Of a stretch of 64,000 bases of DNA, positions 27,074-35,152 are shown in pieces (positions within the stretch are counted from its first letter, which is position 1; each line of letters begins with the position of its first letter). The notes under the pieces are model-generated. The model worked only from the letters and a program-made list of their open reading frames with translations. It ran no database searches and had not been told where the DNA came from. A program made the position numbers and the translations under genes. The DNA comes from Alteromonas indica (GTDB lineage Bacteria > Pseudomonadota > Gammaproteobacteria > Enterobacterales > Alteromonadaceae), in assembly GCA_003056425.1 (NCBI GenBank), contig PYVY01000002.1, positions 62,001 through 126,000 on the forward strand, in the 5' to 3' direction.

Positions 27074-27267
27074 CCCCCTTGTCGTGGGATTCCCCAATCC
27101 GGTCAGGAAAAATGCCGGGCAGACGAGGGAAGGAACCCGAGTCAGACCAGGCCGGGGCAGGGAAGCCCCGTCGTGGTCGGTGACCGGCATCTGAGCGGGT
27201 AGGGGAATGCTTACCCACGGCAGGGGCGTCCGGGGATTCCCAAGGGGAACGACGTGTTCCCCTTGGG
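27074..27267 (-). repeat. Long repeat family B, copy 4
   Basis: The same 194-bp cassette with a small divergent patch (CTTACCCACGG instead of TTGTCACACGG); hairpin at 27239-27267. It lies 464 bp after copy 3. Confidence 0.9.
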
Positions 27268-27530
27268 TTGCTGCCGCCAACGCGGCAAATGCTAAATAAA
27301 CCTCGCGGCCCGCAGGGACAAAGCCAACAAAAGCCGCCAAAGCAAAAAACTACCGAAAGAAGCTGGATGTAAAACCAAAAGGTAATTCAAATAAGCTATG
27401 CCCACTTGTGGCAGCAACCCGGCAAATGCCAAATAAACCTCGCGGCCCGCAGGGATAAAGCCAACAAAAGCGACCAGCGCTAACCACCACCTAGCCAGCC
27501 TGGCACAAGCCGCCCCAAAGTCTAAAACGC

Positions 27531-28535
27531 TTAAGCGTTACGCTTTAACCACAAGCGAGTGAACAACGCATCTTTGATATTCATCCCGGCACTCGCTTTC
27601 ACTAAAACCGCAGTCTCGGTGCGCTGAACATTTCCCCAGTCATCCTTATAACTTTCCTCACCGCGCAAAAAATCAATGGCAGAAAGCTGCATATCAGGTA
27701 ACTGCTGAATAATTTCATGCAGTAAAATTATGCCGGGGGATAACGCGCGCTCTTCATCACTGGTTACCGGCACGTAGTAATACAGCATGTTCTGCTGCTT
27801 AAACCCTATGTGGGCTGCCAGATAATTGCCGTCTTTTATAAGGCAGGCTATATGCAGGTGGGCGCGGTAGTCGCGTAGCAATGCTATAACCGATTCGCGC
27901 TGCGTGGCCGCTGTTAAGCTGTTGCTACCGTGGCGTTGGGCGCTTTTATCCAGCACCCAGTTAAGCAATGCGTCATCAAATGGCATATCGGTATGCAACT
28001 CGATGTCACCGGTTTGTTGTAACTTACGCATACGGCGGCGTGCTTCGCGGGCTACTTTTGCTTTAATCGGCGCGCCGTCTATACGGTACATGGTGTGTTG
28101 CCAACTCTGGCAGGTCACCGCATCACTGTGGGCTAAAAGCGCATCACGCAAGGCGCTGTCCGGATAGTTTATCAGCAACGAATAGCGCTTAAACCGGCTC
28201 GCGGTCAGGCTATTAAGCATCGCTGATACAACCGTTTCCAACTGTTCAGGGGCACACAATACATGTTGATAGTCTGTAAAACGCTGGCACAAGTGACTTA
28301 GCACCCGGGTATTAAACCGGCGAGACAGCGATTTTAAGGTCAGCGGTAAAATACCTACGCAGGTATTGTTCTGCCAGGCACTAATAATTAGCGGCGCTTC
28401 ACTATTCAACCGGGCCTGATACATACACCAGTTGTAGTCAATAAAGACCGGTGCCTGGCAGGTATCAGCTAAATTTTGCCAGTCAGCTTGCAGGGCCGAC
28501 ATGGCGGCCAGCCCACTGTGAAATTTGATATCCAT
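27531..28535 (-). CDS. GNAT-fold acetyltransferase (CelD/BcsL-like)
   Basis: A 334-residue cytoplasmic protein from the ATG at 28535, which lies one base after the stop of the FemAB gene (TGA-T-ATG). A longer frame to 28610 would run inside that gene. The pattern of an N-terminal half resembling CelD/BcsL, then a C-terminal GNAT core (HIACLIKDGNYLAAHIGFKQ, and LSPGIILLHEIIQQLPDMQL, then IDFLRGEESYKDDWG) is typical of acetyltransferases in polysaccharide loci. It may acylate a sugar nucleotide or a lipid-linked sugar. It is translationally coupled to the XrtA-associated FemAB gene. Confidence 0.75.
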   Translation of the reverse strand: MDIKFHSGLAAMSALQADWQNLADTCQAPVFIDYNWCMYQARLNSEAPLIISAWQNNTCVGILPLTLKSLSRRFNTRVLSHLCQRFTDYQHVLCAPEQLETVVSAMLNSLTASRFKRYSLLINYPDSALRDALLAHSDAVTCQSWQHTMYRIDGAPIKAKVAREARRRMRKLQQTGDIELHTDMPFDDALLNWVLDKSAQRHGSNSLTAATQRESVIALLRDYRAHLHIACLIKDGNYLAAHIGFKQQNMLYYYVPVTSDEERALSPGIILLHEIIQQLPDMQLSAIDFLRGEESYKDDWGNVQRTETAVLVKASAGMNIKDALFTRLWLKRNA

Positions 28536-28536
28536 A

Positions 28537-29844
28537 TCAGGGTAGTTGGCTTGATACGTAGGGGCCAATTTTTCGGGTAAGCCACACGGGCATGCGTTGC
28601 CATACACCAATAGCCAGCTTAAATTTTGGATTGTCAGGGTTTAGCGAGTCGCCTGACGGGTGTTGGCTAAACTGATACCAGTGATGCTGATACGGCTCTG
28701 CGCCCCATTGTTTTTTAAATCGATAGGTGCCAGCATCTTGTGTAGAGCGACCAAAATCGAACCAGTGCATCCCTTTGTTAATGGCAAACTTCAAAATATT
28801 GTCGTAAAGCCACATATTCATGTTCATTTTATTGGCTTCACGAACCGTGGAGGCCCAGGGAATTTCCATCATATTACGATGGCTCAGCAAGAATCCGGTG
28901 GCAACAGGCTGGTTATCTACATATGCCACGGCAATATGGGTTTGCTCTGGCAGCTTATCTAACAATAACGCAAAGAAAGCTTTAGCGTTTACCGGCGTGC
29001 CAAGGTCGCGCATATTGCGGGCAAACACGGTGTAAAAATCGTCCAGTAATTCTTTACCACCAATTTTAAAGCGAGGCCGATATTCTTCGGCTTTTTTAGC
29101 CTGGGCGCGCACTTTAGCACCCACTTCTTCATCGAATAACGCAGGGGTATCAGGTAACGCCCGCAGCATCGACACTTTCTTGGTGGATGAGGGATACTCA
29201 CTTGCCTGCAAAGTACGTATTTCAACGTATTTGAGCTCGCCGCTTTCCCCTTCCTGTTTACACACCCCCAATAGGGCTTCAAACACATCGGTATACTCAG
29301 TTACCGGGCCGCCATAATTGAAAAATGGCATAGATACGGCGAAGTTGCCCAGTAGCGGGGTGGTCATAATGATCAGCGGTAAGCCACCAATAATACGGTT
29401 TTTTTCGTCCCGGGCTAACAACAATTCTGCGGTAGTATGCGGCTGGCTACTGATAAACTCCCAGATTTCCCGACTATGGTAAACTGAGCTACGCGGGTGC
29501 TGGGCGGCAAACTGCCACCACTCGTCAGGTACCTTTGCAGCAGCTATCCGGGTAACCTCAAAGCTTTGCCCGAATTGTTTTTTAATCGCGCTAAACTGGG
29601 CCGGTAAGACCCGGGGCGGGGCGGCCTGGGTAGTTTCAGTTTCGGCATTGAGCAGCCTTTTTTGCTCGGCTTCCAGCTCTTTTACCCGGCTGCTAACCTG
29701 CTGCATTTGTTCAATCAGCGCCGTGTGCTCAGCGCTGCCAGATTCTACTGTTTTAAACTGGCGGGCAATTTTGCCTTTACTTGCTTTTAGTTGCTTTAAT
29801 TCAGCTTTTACCGAATCTATATCCATGTTGTCCTGCTTACTCAT
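28537..29844 (-). CDS. FemAB-like protein, XrtA/PEP-CTERM-associated (TIGR03019 type)
   Basis: A 435-residue protein. The core (residues about 90-430) has FemAB/GNAT-like features: VPDEWWQFAAQHPRSSVYHS, GGLPLIIMTTPLLGNF, then HFDFGRSTQDAGTYRFKKQW as WFDFGRSTQDAGTYRFKKQW. The last is the family hallmark near the C-terminus. In exosortase A loci this protein is constant, but its substrate is unknown; FemAB relatives transfer amino acids from tRNA. The N-terminal about 75 residues are a charged coiled coil (KAELKQLKASKGKIARQ, MQQVSSRVKELEAEQKRLL) that is an extension of the usual length. It lies in a tight leftward operon between a DegT-like and a GNAT gene. Confidence 0.85.
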   Translation of the reverse strand: MSKQDNMDIDSVKAELKQLKASKGKIARQFKTVESGSAEHTALIEQMQQVSSRVKELEAEQKRLLNAETETTQAAPPRVLPAQFSAIKKQFGQSFEVTRIAAAKVPDEWWQFAAQHPRSSVYHSREIWEFISSQPHTTAELLLARDEKNRIIGGLPLIIMTTPLLGNFAVSMPFFNYGGPVTEYTDVFEALLGVCKQEGESGELKYVEIRTLQASEYPSSTKKVSMLRALPDTPALFDEEVGAKVRAQAKKAEEYRPRFKIGGKELLDDFYTVFARNMRDLGTPVNAKAFFALLLDKLPEQTHIAVAYVDNQPVATGFLLSHRNMMEIPWASTVREANKMNMNMWLYDNILKFAINKGMHWFDFGRSTQDAGTYRFKKQWGAEPYQHHWYQFSQHPSGDSLNPDNPKFKLAIGVWQRMPVWLTRKIGPYVSSQLP

Positions 29845-29848
29845 TCAA

Positions 29849-31021
29849 TCATGCAGCCGGTTTATTACTTAGCCACTGGCGCTGTTCATCAATAATGTGA
29901 ATCATGCGCTGTACATGTTTCGGTTTAACCCCTTTGTGTAAAGGAAGCGTGAGCATACAGTCTGCCAGCTGCTGACAAACCGGCGTGGCAAAAGGGGCCT
30001 CTACCAGTTTGTCCATCCCGTCTATGTCGCGTAGCGGCTTTGCATACATTGCCGATGCGCCAAGCCCTGCGTGATTTAATTTATGTAACAGGGCGTCCCG
30101 GCTTTGAGCCGACTGGGTTATCAGTGGAAACCGTAATAAGCGTTTGTCACAGGCTTGCTCGGCCCACAGCAAAGGCAAGGCATCTTGCAGGGTTTGCTGA
30201 GCGGCCCGGTGCCCCCGTAAATAGGCCAGCACGGCGGCGGGTAAACTATGCTGTCTGGCGGTAGACAAAGCCGTTACGCTGTCCAGTGCATGATAGCGCG
30301 TAGCGCCCAAATGCAAGCCCGGCACCCGGCTAAGGGCTCCGTAAAAAAAGGGTTGGCACAATAGGTTAAAGGCCCGGGCCTGCATTTTTAATTTACCTGG
30401 ATGTTCGTTTACCGCCTCCAGGCTAAGGGTAAAAGAGGGCACCCGCGAGGTGTTCCAAGCCAGCAAACCGCCACCAAGTAAATTTACCGGTTTACCCCGG
30501 CCAAACGAGGTAATAAAAAAGTCGGCCTGGTGGGTATCGGCGGGAAGCGGATAGTTTTTTAAACTGGCGCGCTGTCGGTTAATAGCGGTTTCAGGAAACC
30601 ACTGGGCGTTGTCTTCAATAATCAGAACATCGTTCCCCAGGGTGGCCCGCAATTCAGCTATTGGTATACTAATACCAAATAAAGCAGGGCAAATAACGGC
30701 GCTAATGCTATCGGCTACCGCTGCCAGTTGTTCGTTATTATACTGGTAGCGGGTATCGGTAAGGTCAAGAATCACCGGTACCGCCCCGGCATACACGCAG
30801 GCCGCCACCAGATCCGGGCAGGCATAACCGGGAATCACCACTTTATAGGGCTGGTCGCTGGTCCGTTGGGCCACGTCCCAGCGCAAAATAGCGCCAAGCG
30901 CCGCCGTGCCGGAGTTCACTAGTTTATAGTCAAACCCGGCAAAGCTTAAAGGGCTGGGGGCGTAGTCCTGCGACCAGGGTAGCGCCTTGGTACCCACCGG
31001 CGGTAATTGATTCCAGCTCAT
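29849..31021 (-). CDS. DegT/DnrJ/EryC1/StrS-type aminotransferase-like protein
   Basis: A 390-residue protein from the ATG at 31021, which overlaps the GT2 stop in an ATGA junction; the longer frame to 31039 is less likely. It shows a PLP-enzyme fold of the sugar aminotransferase class: VNSGTAALGAILRW near the start, VIPGYACPDLVAACVYAGAV, VLIIEDNAQWFPE, and a lysine in SFGRGKPVNLLGGGLL at the position of the Schiff-base lysine. The usual role is to put an amino group on a keto-sugar nucleotide, which could then be acylated by the neighbouring GNAT or FemAB-like enzymes. The sequence is divergent, so it may be a non-sugar relative. Confidence 0.72.
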   Translation of the reverse strand: MSWNQLPPVGTKALPWSQDYAPSPLSFAGFDYKLVNSGTAALGAILRWDVAQRTSDQPYKVVIPGYACPDLVAACVYAGAVPVILDLTDTRYQYNNEQLAAVADSISAVICPALFGISIPIAELRATLGNDVLIIEDNAQWFPETAINRQRASLKNYPLPADTHQADFFITSFGRGKPVNLLGGGLLAWNTSRVPSFTLSLEAVNEHPGKLKMQARAFNLLCQPFFYGALSRVPGLHLGATRYHALDSVTALSTARQHSLPAAVLAYLRGHRAAQQTLQDALPLLWAEQACDKRLLRFPLITQSAQSRDALLHKLNHAGLGASAMYAKPLRDIDGMDKLVEAPFATPVCQQLADCMLTLPLHKGVKPKHVQRMIHIIDEQRQWLSNKPAA

Positions 31022-32172
31022 CGGTCCGACGGCTGCCATACCGTCATGCGTTTGCCGGATAAAAACTGAATACCGGCATCTAATAAGGCAATATTGACCT
31101 GGGTAAAGAAGTAAATAATTTTGGCCCAGGATTTATCCCGTAACGACGCTGACCAATGCGCCGCAATAGCAATACCATAAAACGCCAGTTGGCCCAGATA
31201 AGCCAACACATAAAAGCCGCCTTCATCCATCATACAAAAAGGGGTAACGATGAACAGCCCCAGCAGGGTCCATGGCACCGTCCAGCGCAGTAATTTATGT
31301 GCAAATACCTGGTACGCAAACAACCCGAATTTTGCGGGGTTGAGTACTTCGGTATGACGTTCCAGTGCAGTCATGCCCCGGATTACCGTACGAATTTTGC
31401 GGGCGTATTCTTTACTGGGATCCGCCAAATCAGTGTAAAAACCCAATACATCAGGGGCGGTCACGGCTTTGTAACCAGCCTGTACGCAGTTAAGGGCAGT
31501 GTTGAAATCGCTGGGCGAGTGAATGTCCCACTGCTCGCATACTTCTACCCGCGCCGCGAAAAAGGATCCGCTCAGCCCAACCAGGCCCGCTAATCGCGAC
31601 TCCTGCTTGCGCAACCACATCTCATATTTTACATAAGCGCCTTCGCCCGCCACGCTGCCATCTTTGCTTACAAAGCGGTCTTCACTGGATATTGCGCCCA
31701 CTTCAGGGTCATCAAAATAACGTACCAGTTTTAAAATACCGTCAGGTTCAATGCGCGTGGCAACATCTGAAAACACAATAATGCCGTTATCCACTGTTTT
31801 AATGGCAGTAAGCTGCGCGTTTTCTTTGCCCAGACGCTCTTCTGCCCGCACTAGCCGGATATTGCGGTCAGCGTATGACTGCACAATAGTGTCAGTTGCA
31901 TCGGTAGAACTGTCCGACGCCACCACCAGGGCAAGTTTGCCCTCGGGATACTCCAGCGCCAGGGAATTTTCTATTTTGTCGGTAATTCGCTTTTCTTCGT
32001 TATACGCGGTAACGATTAGCGTAACATCAGGGTACTCCTGAGCGTCCTCCACTGTGCCATAAGATCGGTTACGCGCTTTAAACTTGTTCAGTAAAAGCAG
32101 GGTAAACGGGTAAATAAAATAACTAAATACAGAAAGTAGTAAGAATAACCAGAATAAAAACGTCATATCCAT
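31018..32172 (-). CDS. Membrane glycosyltransferase, GT2 family
   Basis: About 384 residues from the ATG at 32172; a GTG at 32241 or ATGs at 32235 and 32166 are alternatives, and none has a good ribosome site. An N-terminal helix (FLFWLFLLLSVFSYFIYPF) precedes the GT-A domain. The domain shows LIVTAYNEEKRITDKIENSL, then VVASDSSTDATDTIV and the metal-binding-type region FSDVATRIEPDG. Further on are SEDRFVSKDGSVAGEGAYVK and a QESRLAGLVGLSGSFFAAR acceptor region, then three or four C-terminal helices. It probably elongates the lipid-linked glycan on the cytoplasmic face. It heads the leftward four-gene group that continues with the DegT-like gene. Confidence 0.88.
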   Translation of the reverse strand: MDMTFLFWLFLLLSVFSYFIYPFTLLLLNKFKARNRSYGTVEDAQEYPDVTLIVTAYNEEKRITDKIENSLALEYPEGKLALVVASDSSTDATDTIVQSYADRNIRLVRAEERLGKENAQLTAIKTVDNGIIVFSDVATRIEPDGILKLVRYFDDPEVGAISSEDRFVSKDGSVAGEGAYVKYEMWLRKQESRLAGLVGLSGSFFAARVEVCEQWDIHSPSDFNTALNCVQAGYKAVTAPDVLGFYTDLADPSKEYARKIRTVIRGMTALERHTEVLNPAKFGLFAYQVFAHKLLRWTVPWTLLGLFIVTPFCMMDEGGFYVLAYLGQLAFYGIAIAAHWSASLRDKSWAKIIYFFTQVNIALLDAGIQFLSGKRMTVWQPSDR

Positions 32173-32490
32173 TTGTTTTAGTGACTGCCCAGGTAGGTAA
32201 TACTTTACATAGTATTGCGACTGAAGTACAAACATCTGCACCGGTTAATGCCTTATGTTAACTGGCGCCGATACAGATGGTTAAGTTGCACTAATATACG
32301 TAAAGAGTAAGATAAGGCTCATCAAAATTACAGATAATTTTTTACTACTATTTGCGTTATGCCTCATGCCTTTGTGCTAGCGGTCAAAGGGGTCTTCTTA
32401 AGCCGCCGACAGCCTGTGAAAACAGGGCGTGGAACACGTGTGGAAGCATAAATATAGCGCCGCAGAAGTAACAGGAATCTTAAGCATCAT
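32173..32490. other. Divergent promoter region between GT2 and xrtA
   Basis: About 320 bp separate the leftward GT2 group from xrtA. It is AT-rich in the middle with a mild GC rise towards xrtA. I see no clear sigma-70 or sigma-54 box that I would defend, nor any RNA gene. Confidence 0.4.
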
Positions 32491-33945
32491 ATGGACACAT
32501 CAGGTTTAGTATCGTCAGTCAGCTGGAAAGTGCTGGCTGTTATTGTGGCGGCACTGGTCATTACCGGCCTAGCCGTACCCGACACCTACCACACCCTCCA
32601 CGAACTATGGACCAAAAATAACGAAACCTATTCTCATGGTTATATTTTGCTGGGCTTCGCTATTTATGTACTGGTAACCGATTTTCGCTGGCAGCAGTTT
32701 TCGCCGTCTTTTGCATTTGTGCCTTTAGCCTTTGCGGCCGGGCTGGTTTGGCTGGCGGCCGAAGCTGTGCAAATTATGCTGTTCCAAACCCTGGTACTAC
32801 CCGGCGTTTTATGGTGTGTGCTGGCGGCCATGGTGGGGTTTCGCAACAGCCTGAAAACGCTGGTGCCGGTGATGGCGTTGTATTTAGCGTTGCCTATTAT
32901 GGATATATTGGTAACGCCGCTGCAAAACCTTACCACCTGGGTGAATACCCGAATGATTCTGGCTACCGGTATTACCGCCTTTATTGAAAACTACGATATT
33001 CATATGCCCTACGGCATTATGCGCATTGCCCATGGCTGTGCGGGCTTGAATTACTTATTGGCGGGCATGTGTTTAGGTGTGTTTTACGCTTATTTGAACC
33101 TGCAACGGGTTTCGCTACAGCTGAAAGCGGTGGCGCTGATTGTGGTGCTATCTTTGGTAGGCAACTGGATTCGGGTATTTTTGCTAATTCTTATTGGCTA
33201 CGAGTCTAAAATGCAAAGTGAGCTGGTACACGACCACGGCTTCTTTGGCTGGATAATATTTGCCGTACTGGCGGTGTTTTTCTTCTTTTATGCTAAACGG
33301 TTAGAAGCCAAAGATGGTGAATTTACCAGCGTTGGTAGTAAACCCTCACTACCGCTTAACGGCAAAATGCTCGCCGCGGTGGGCTTAACACTTGGCGCCT
33401 TTGTGGTGGTGCCTTTGAGCTGGCAGGTACTGCGTAGCGGTATTTCGGCCGATCCGATAAGTGTAATCCTGCCGCAAGGCCTGGCGAAGTTCAAACTTAC
33501 AGGCCGAACAATAGATTCAGCGGGCGCGGTATACCAGGGCAGCGATGAGAGCCAGTTGTACAGTGCACGGCAAAACGGCTACCGACTAAACTTGATTGTG
33601 GCATCGTACCGCAGTCAGAAGCAGGGCAAAGAGCTGATTTACTATGCGAACAAACCTGCCGTGAAACTTGGGCAACGCACTACTATCGAAGTAGACAACG
33701 TGCCACTAAATGTGGCGCAGTCTTCTTCGGCGCAAAAAGTGTTTTGGCTTTATCGGGTAGGCCAGCGCACTACCTTGACCGACATGGATACCAAACTTGC
33801 CCAGCTTACCGGCTTGCTGAACACGCCGGTGGTTAGCGTATTTGCGCTACAGGTGAGCTGCCCGAGAACCTGCCCGGCGACGGCGCAAATCACTAAAGAT
33901 TTAGCGTCACAACTTAGCGCATTAGAACGTATAGAGGTGCGCTAA
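32491..33945 (+). CDS. xrtA: Exosortase A with C-terminal EpsI domain
   Basis: A 484-residue inner-membrane transpeptidase-like protease that recognises the C-terminal PEP-CTERM signal of secreted proteins, analogous to sortase. The N-terminal about 290 residues have eight or so helices and carry the family's catalytic residues: Cys183 in AHGCAGLNYLLAG, Arg228 in NWIRVFLL and His249 in DHGFFGW. After a linker and one more helix (about 298-315), residues about 320-484 are a periplasmic EpsI-type domain. The fusion is normal for XrtA in Proteobacteria. Substrates in the window are the two PEP-CTERM proteins at 58105 and 62856. Its stop overlaps the next ATG by one base, so the glycosyltransferase is co-translated. 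Confidence 0.95.
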   Translation: MDTSGLVSSVSWKVLAVIVAALVITGLAVPDTYHTLHELWTKNNETYSHGYILLGFAIYVLVTDFRWQQFSPSFAFVPLAFAAGLVWLAAEAVQIMLFQTLVLPGVLWCVLAAMVGFRNSLKTLVPVMALYLALPIMDILVTPLQNLTTWVNTRMILATGITAFIENYDIHMPYGIMRIAHGCAGLNYLLAGMCLGVFYAYLNLQRVSLQLKAVALIVVLSLVGNWIRVFLLILIGYESKMQSELVHDHGFFGWIIFAVLAVFFFFYAKRLEAKDGEFTSVGSKPSLPLNGKMLAAVGLTLGAFVVVPLSWQVLRSGISADPISVILPQGLAKFKLTGRTIDSAGAVYQGSDESQLYSARQNGYRLNLIVASYRSQKQGKELIYYANKPAVKLGQRTTIEVDNVPLNVAQSSSAQKVFWLYRVGQRTTLTDMDTKLAQLTGLLNTPVVSVFALQVSCPRTCPATAQITKDLASQLSALERIEVR

Positions 33946-35021
33946 TGAAAATAATGCAAATAGTGTCGGGCGATAAATGGGCCGGCGCGGAAGTACAGGT
34001 ATGGACATTATGTGCGCAGCTGGTACGCCAGGGCCATCAGGTGAATGCGGTGGTATTGAACCCCGGCCGATTAGCCGAGCAGCTGATGGCAGCCGGAGTG
34101 ACGGTAACCGTACTTGATGAAACCCGCTTTGGTTTTAAAACCTTATTGAACAAAATTAAGCTGGAGCTGCGCCGGGTTCAGCCCGACGTGGTGCATACCC
34201 ACCGCCAGAAAGAAAATATTCTGGGTTCCGTGGCCAACCGTTTAACCGTACGCGCCCGATGCTTTCGTACCGTCCATGGTGCGCCAGAATTTACCCCCAG
34301 CGCCAAACAGCGTATTCAAATTGCCCTGGACACCTACTGTGGCCGATATTTGCAACATGGCGTGATCAGTGTGTCTGACGAGCTAACCCAAAAGCTGGCT
34401 GGGCGTTTTTCGGCCTCCCGTATACATACCATAGCTAATGGGATTAGCACTAAAGACGTACAAAGTGATGCTGCTAACAATAAAGTTGAACCGGTAGACG
34501 AAAATTACGTACACATAGGGTTTGTAGGCAGGCTGGAGCCGGTAAAGCGGGTAGACTTGTTTATTGGCACTGCGGCCAAACTGTGCGAGCAGCGGAAGCC
34601 CGAAGACGGTAAACCATTGCGTTTTCATATATTTGGTGACGGTTCGCTACACGCTACTCTGGTGCAACAAGCGCAGCAGGCAGGTATCAGCGACAATATC
34701 GTGTTTCACGGCCATACTGATGTGGTACGTAGCTGGATTAGCCAGATGAACTTTTTGCTGATGCCCTCCGACCATGAAGGTTTGCCCATGACGGCGCTGG
34801 AAAGCCTGGCATTAGGTGTGCCGCTGGTAGCGCATGCCACCGGCGGGCTGAAACCTTTGCTAAGTGAGGCCTTTGCCGCCGGCCTGGTAAGCGATCACAG
34901 TGTGCAGGGCTACACTGCGCAAATGCAGCAGGTGCTGGATAAACCCTGGTCGGTTAGTTTACCTGCGGCCTATAGTGCCGCCACCAGTGCACAGCATTAT
35001 TGTACCTTGTACGCCGGGTAA
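33945..35021 (+). CDS. Glycosyltransferase, GT4 family
   Basis: A 358-residue GT-B enzyme. It begins MKIMQIVSGDKWAGAEVQVW, the common start of exosortase-associated GT4 proteins. The donor-binding half shows GFVGRLEPVKRVDLFIGTAA, IFGDGSLHATLVQQAQQAG, FHGHTDVVRSWISQ, and the E-x7-E motif region MPSDHEGLPMTALESLALG. It uses a nucleotide sugar to extend the lipid-linked glycan in the cytoplasm. It overlaps xrtA by one base. Donor and linkage cannot be read off. Confidence 0.9.
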   Translation: MKIMQIVSGDKWAGAEVQVWTLCAQLVRQGHQVNAVVLNPGRLAEQLMAAGVTVTVLDETRFGFKTLLNKIKLELRRVQPDVVHTHRQKENILGSVANRLTVRARCFRTVHGAPEFTPSAKQRIQIALDTYCGRYLQHGVISVSDELTQKLAGRFSASRIHTIANGISTKDVQSDAANNKVEPVDENYVHIGFVGRLEPVKRVDLFIGTAAKLCEQRKPEDGKPLRFHIFGDGSLHATLVQQAQQAGISDNIVFHGHTDVVRSWISQMNFLLMPSDHEGLPMTALESLALGVPLVAHATGGLKPLLSEAFAAGLVSDHSVQGYTAQMQQVLDKPWSVSLPAAYSAATSAQHYCTLYAG

Positions 35022-35073
35022 TAACGCGTCACTATTATGCGCCGGTTACGCCGTTAAATGCGTGTAATCGCCG

Positions 35074-35087
35074 GGCCCCAAAGGGCC
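35074..35087 (+). other. Short GC hairpin after the GT4 gene
   Basis: GGCCC-CAAA...GGGCC (5-bp stem) followed by ATATTTATTT, 50 bp beyond the stop at 35021. It is a weak terminator candidate at best. Confidence 0.3.
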
Positions 35088-35152
35088 ATATTTATTTGTG
35101 TGCAGCCGTGGCGCACACAACACCATGCAGTAATTAAGGGATGTGCCTTTAG

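Larger units (their letters stand above)
26013..27480 (-). repeat. Seven H units interleaved with the B cassettes
   Basis: The anchor AAATAAACC followed by a GCGGCCCGCAGGGA core occurs at 26039, 26176, 26503, 26830, 26967, 27294 and 27431. The spacings are exactly 137, 327, 327, 137, 327 and 137 bp. Neighbouring H units are either joined directly (137 bp) or separated by one B cassette (327 bp). H1, H4 and H6 share one tail; H2 and H5 share another; H3 has its own, and H7 is cut short near 27480. The H core is the reverse complement of the head of family A. Confidence 0.9.

Noticed and set aside
25116..27340. Several open frames of 60-150 codons within the A/B/H repeat block, with repeated protein-like stretches
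   Set aside because: They follow the DNA repeats exactly, start at arbitrary points in both orientations, lack ribosome sites and show no known domain; the conserved feature is the DNA hairpins, not a reading frame.
25819..27480. CRISPR array
   Set aside because: Repeats are 137-194 bp with no unique spacers of 30-40 bp, and no cas genes are in the window.
25819..27480. Integron cassette array
   Set aside because: The cassettes carry no genes, no attC core sites are evident, and there is no integrase gene.
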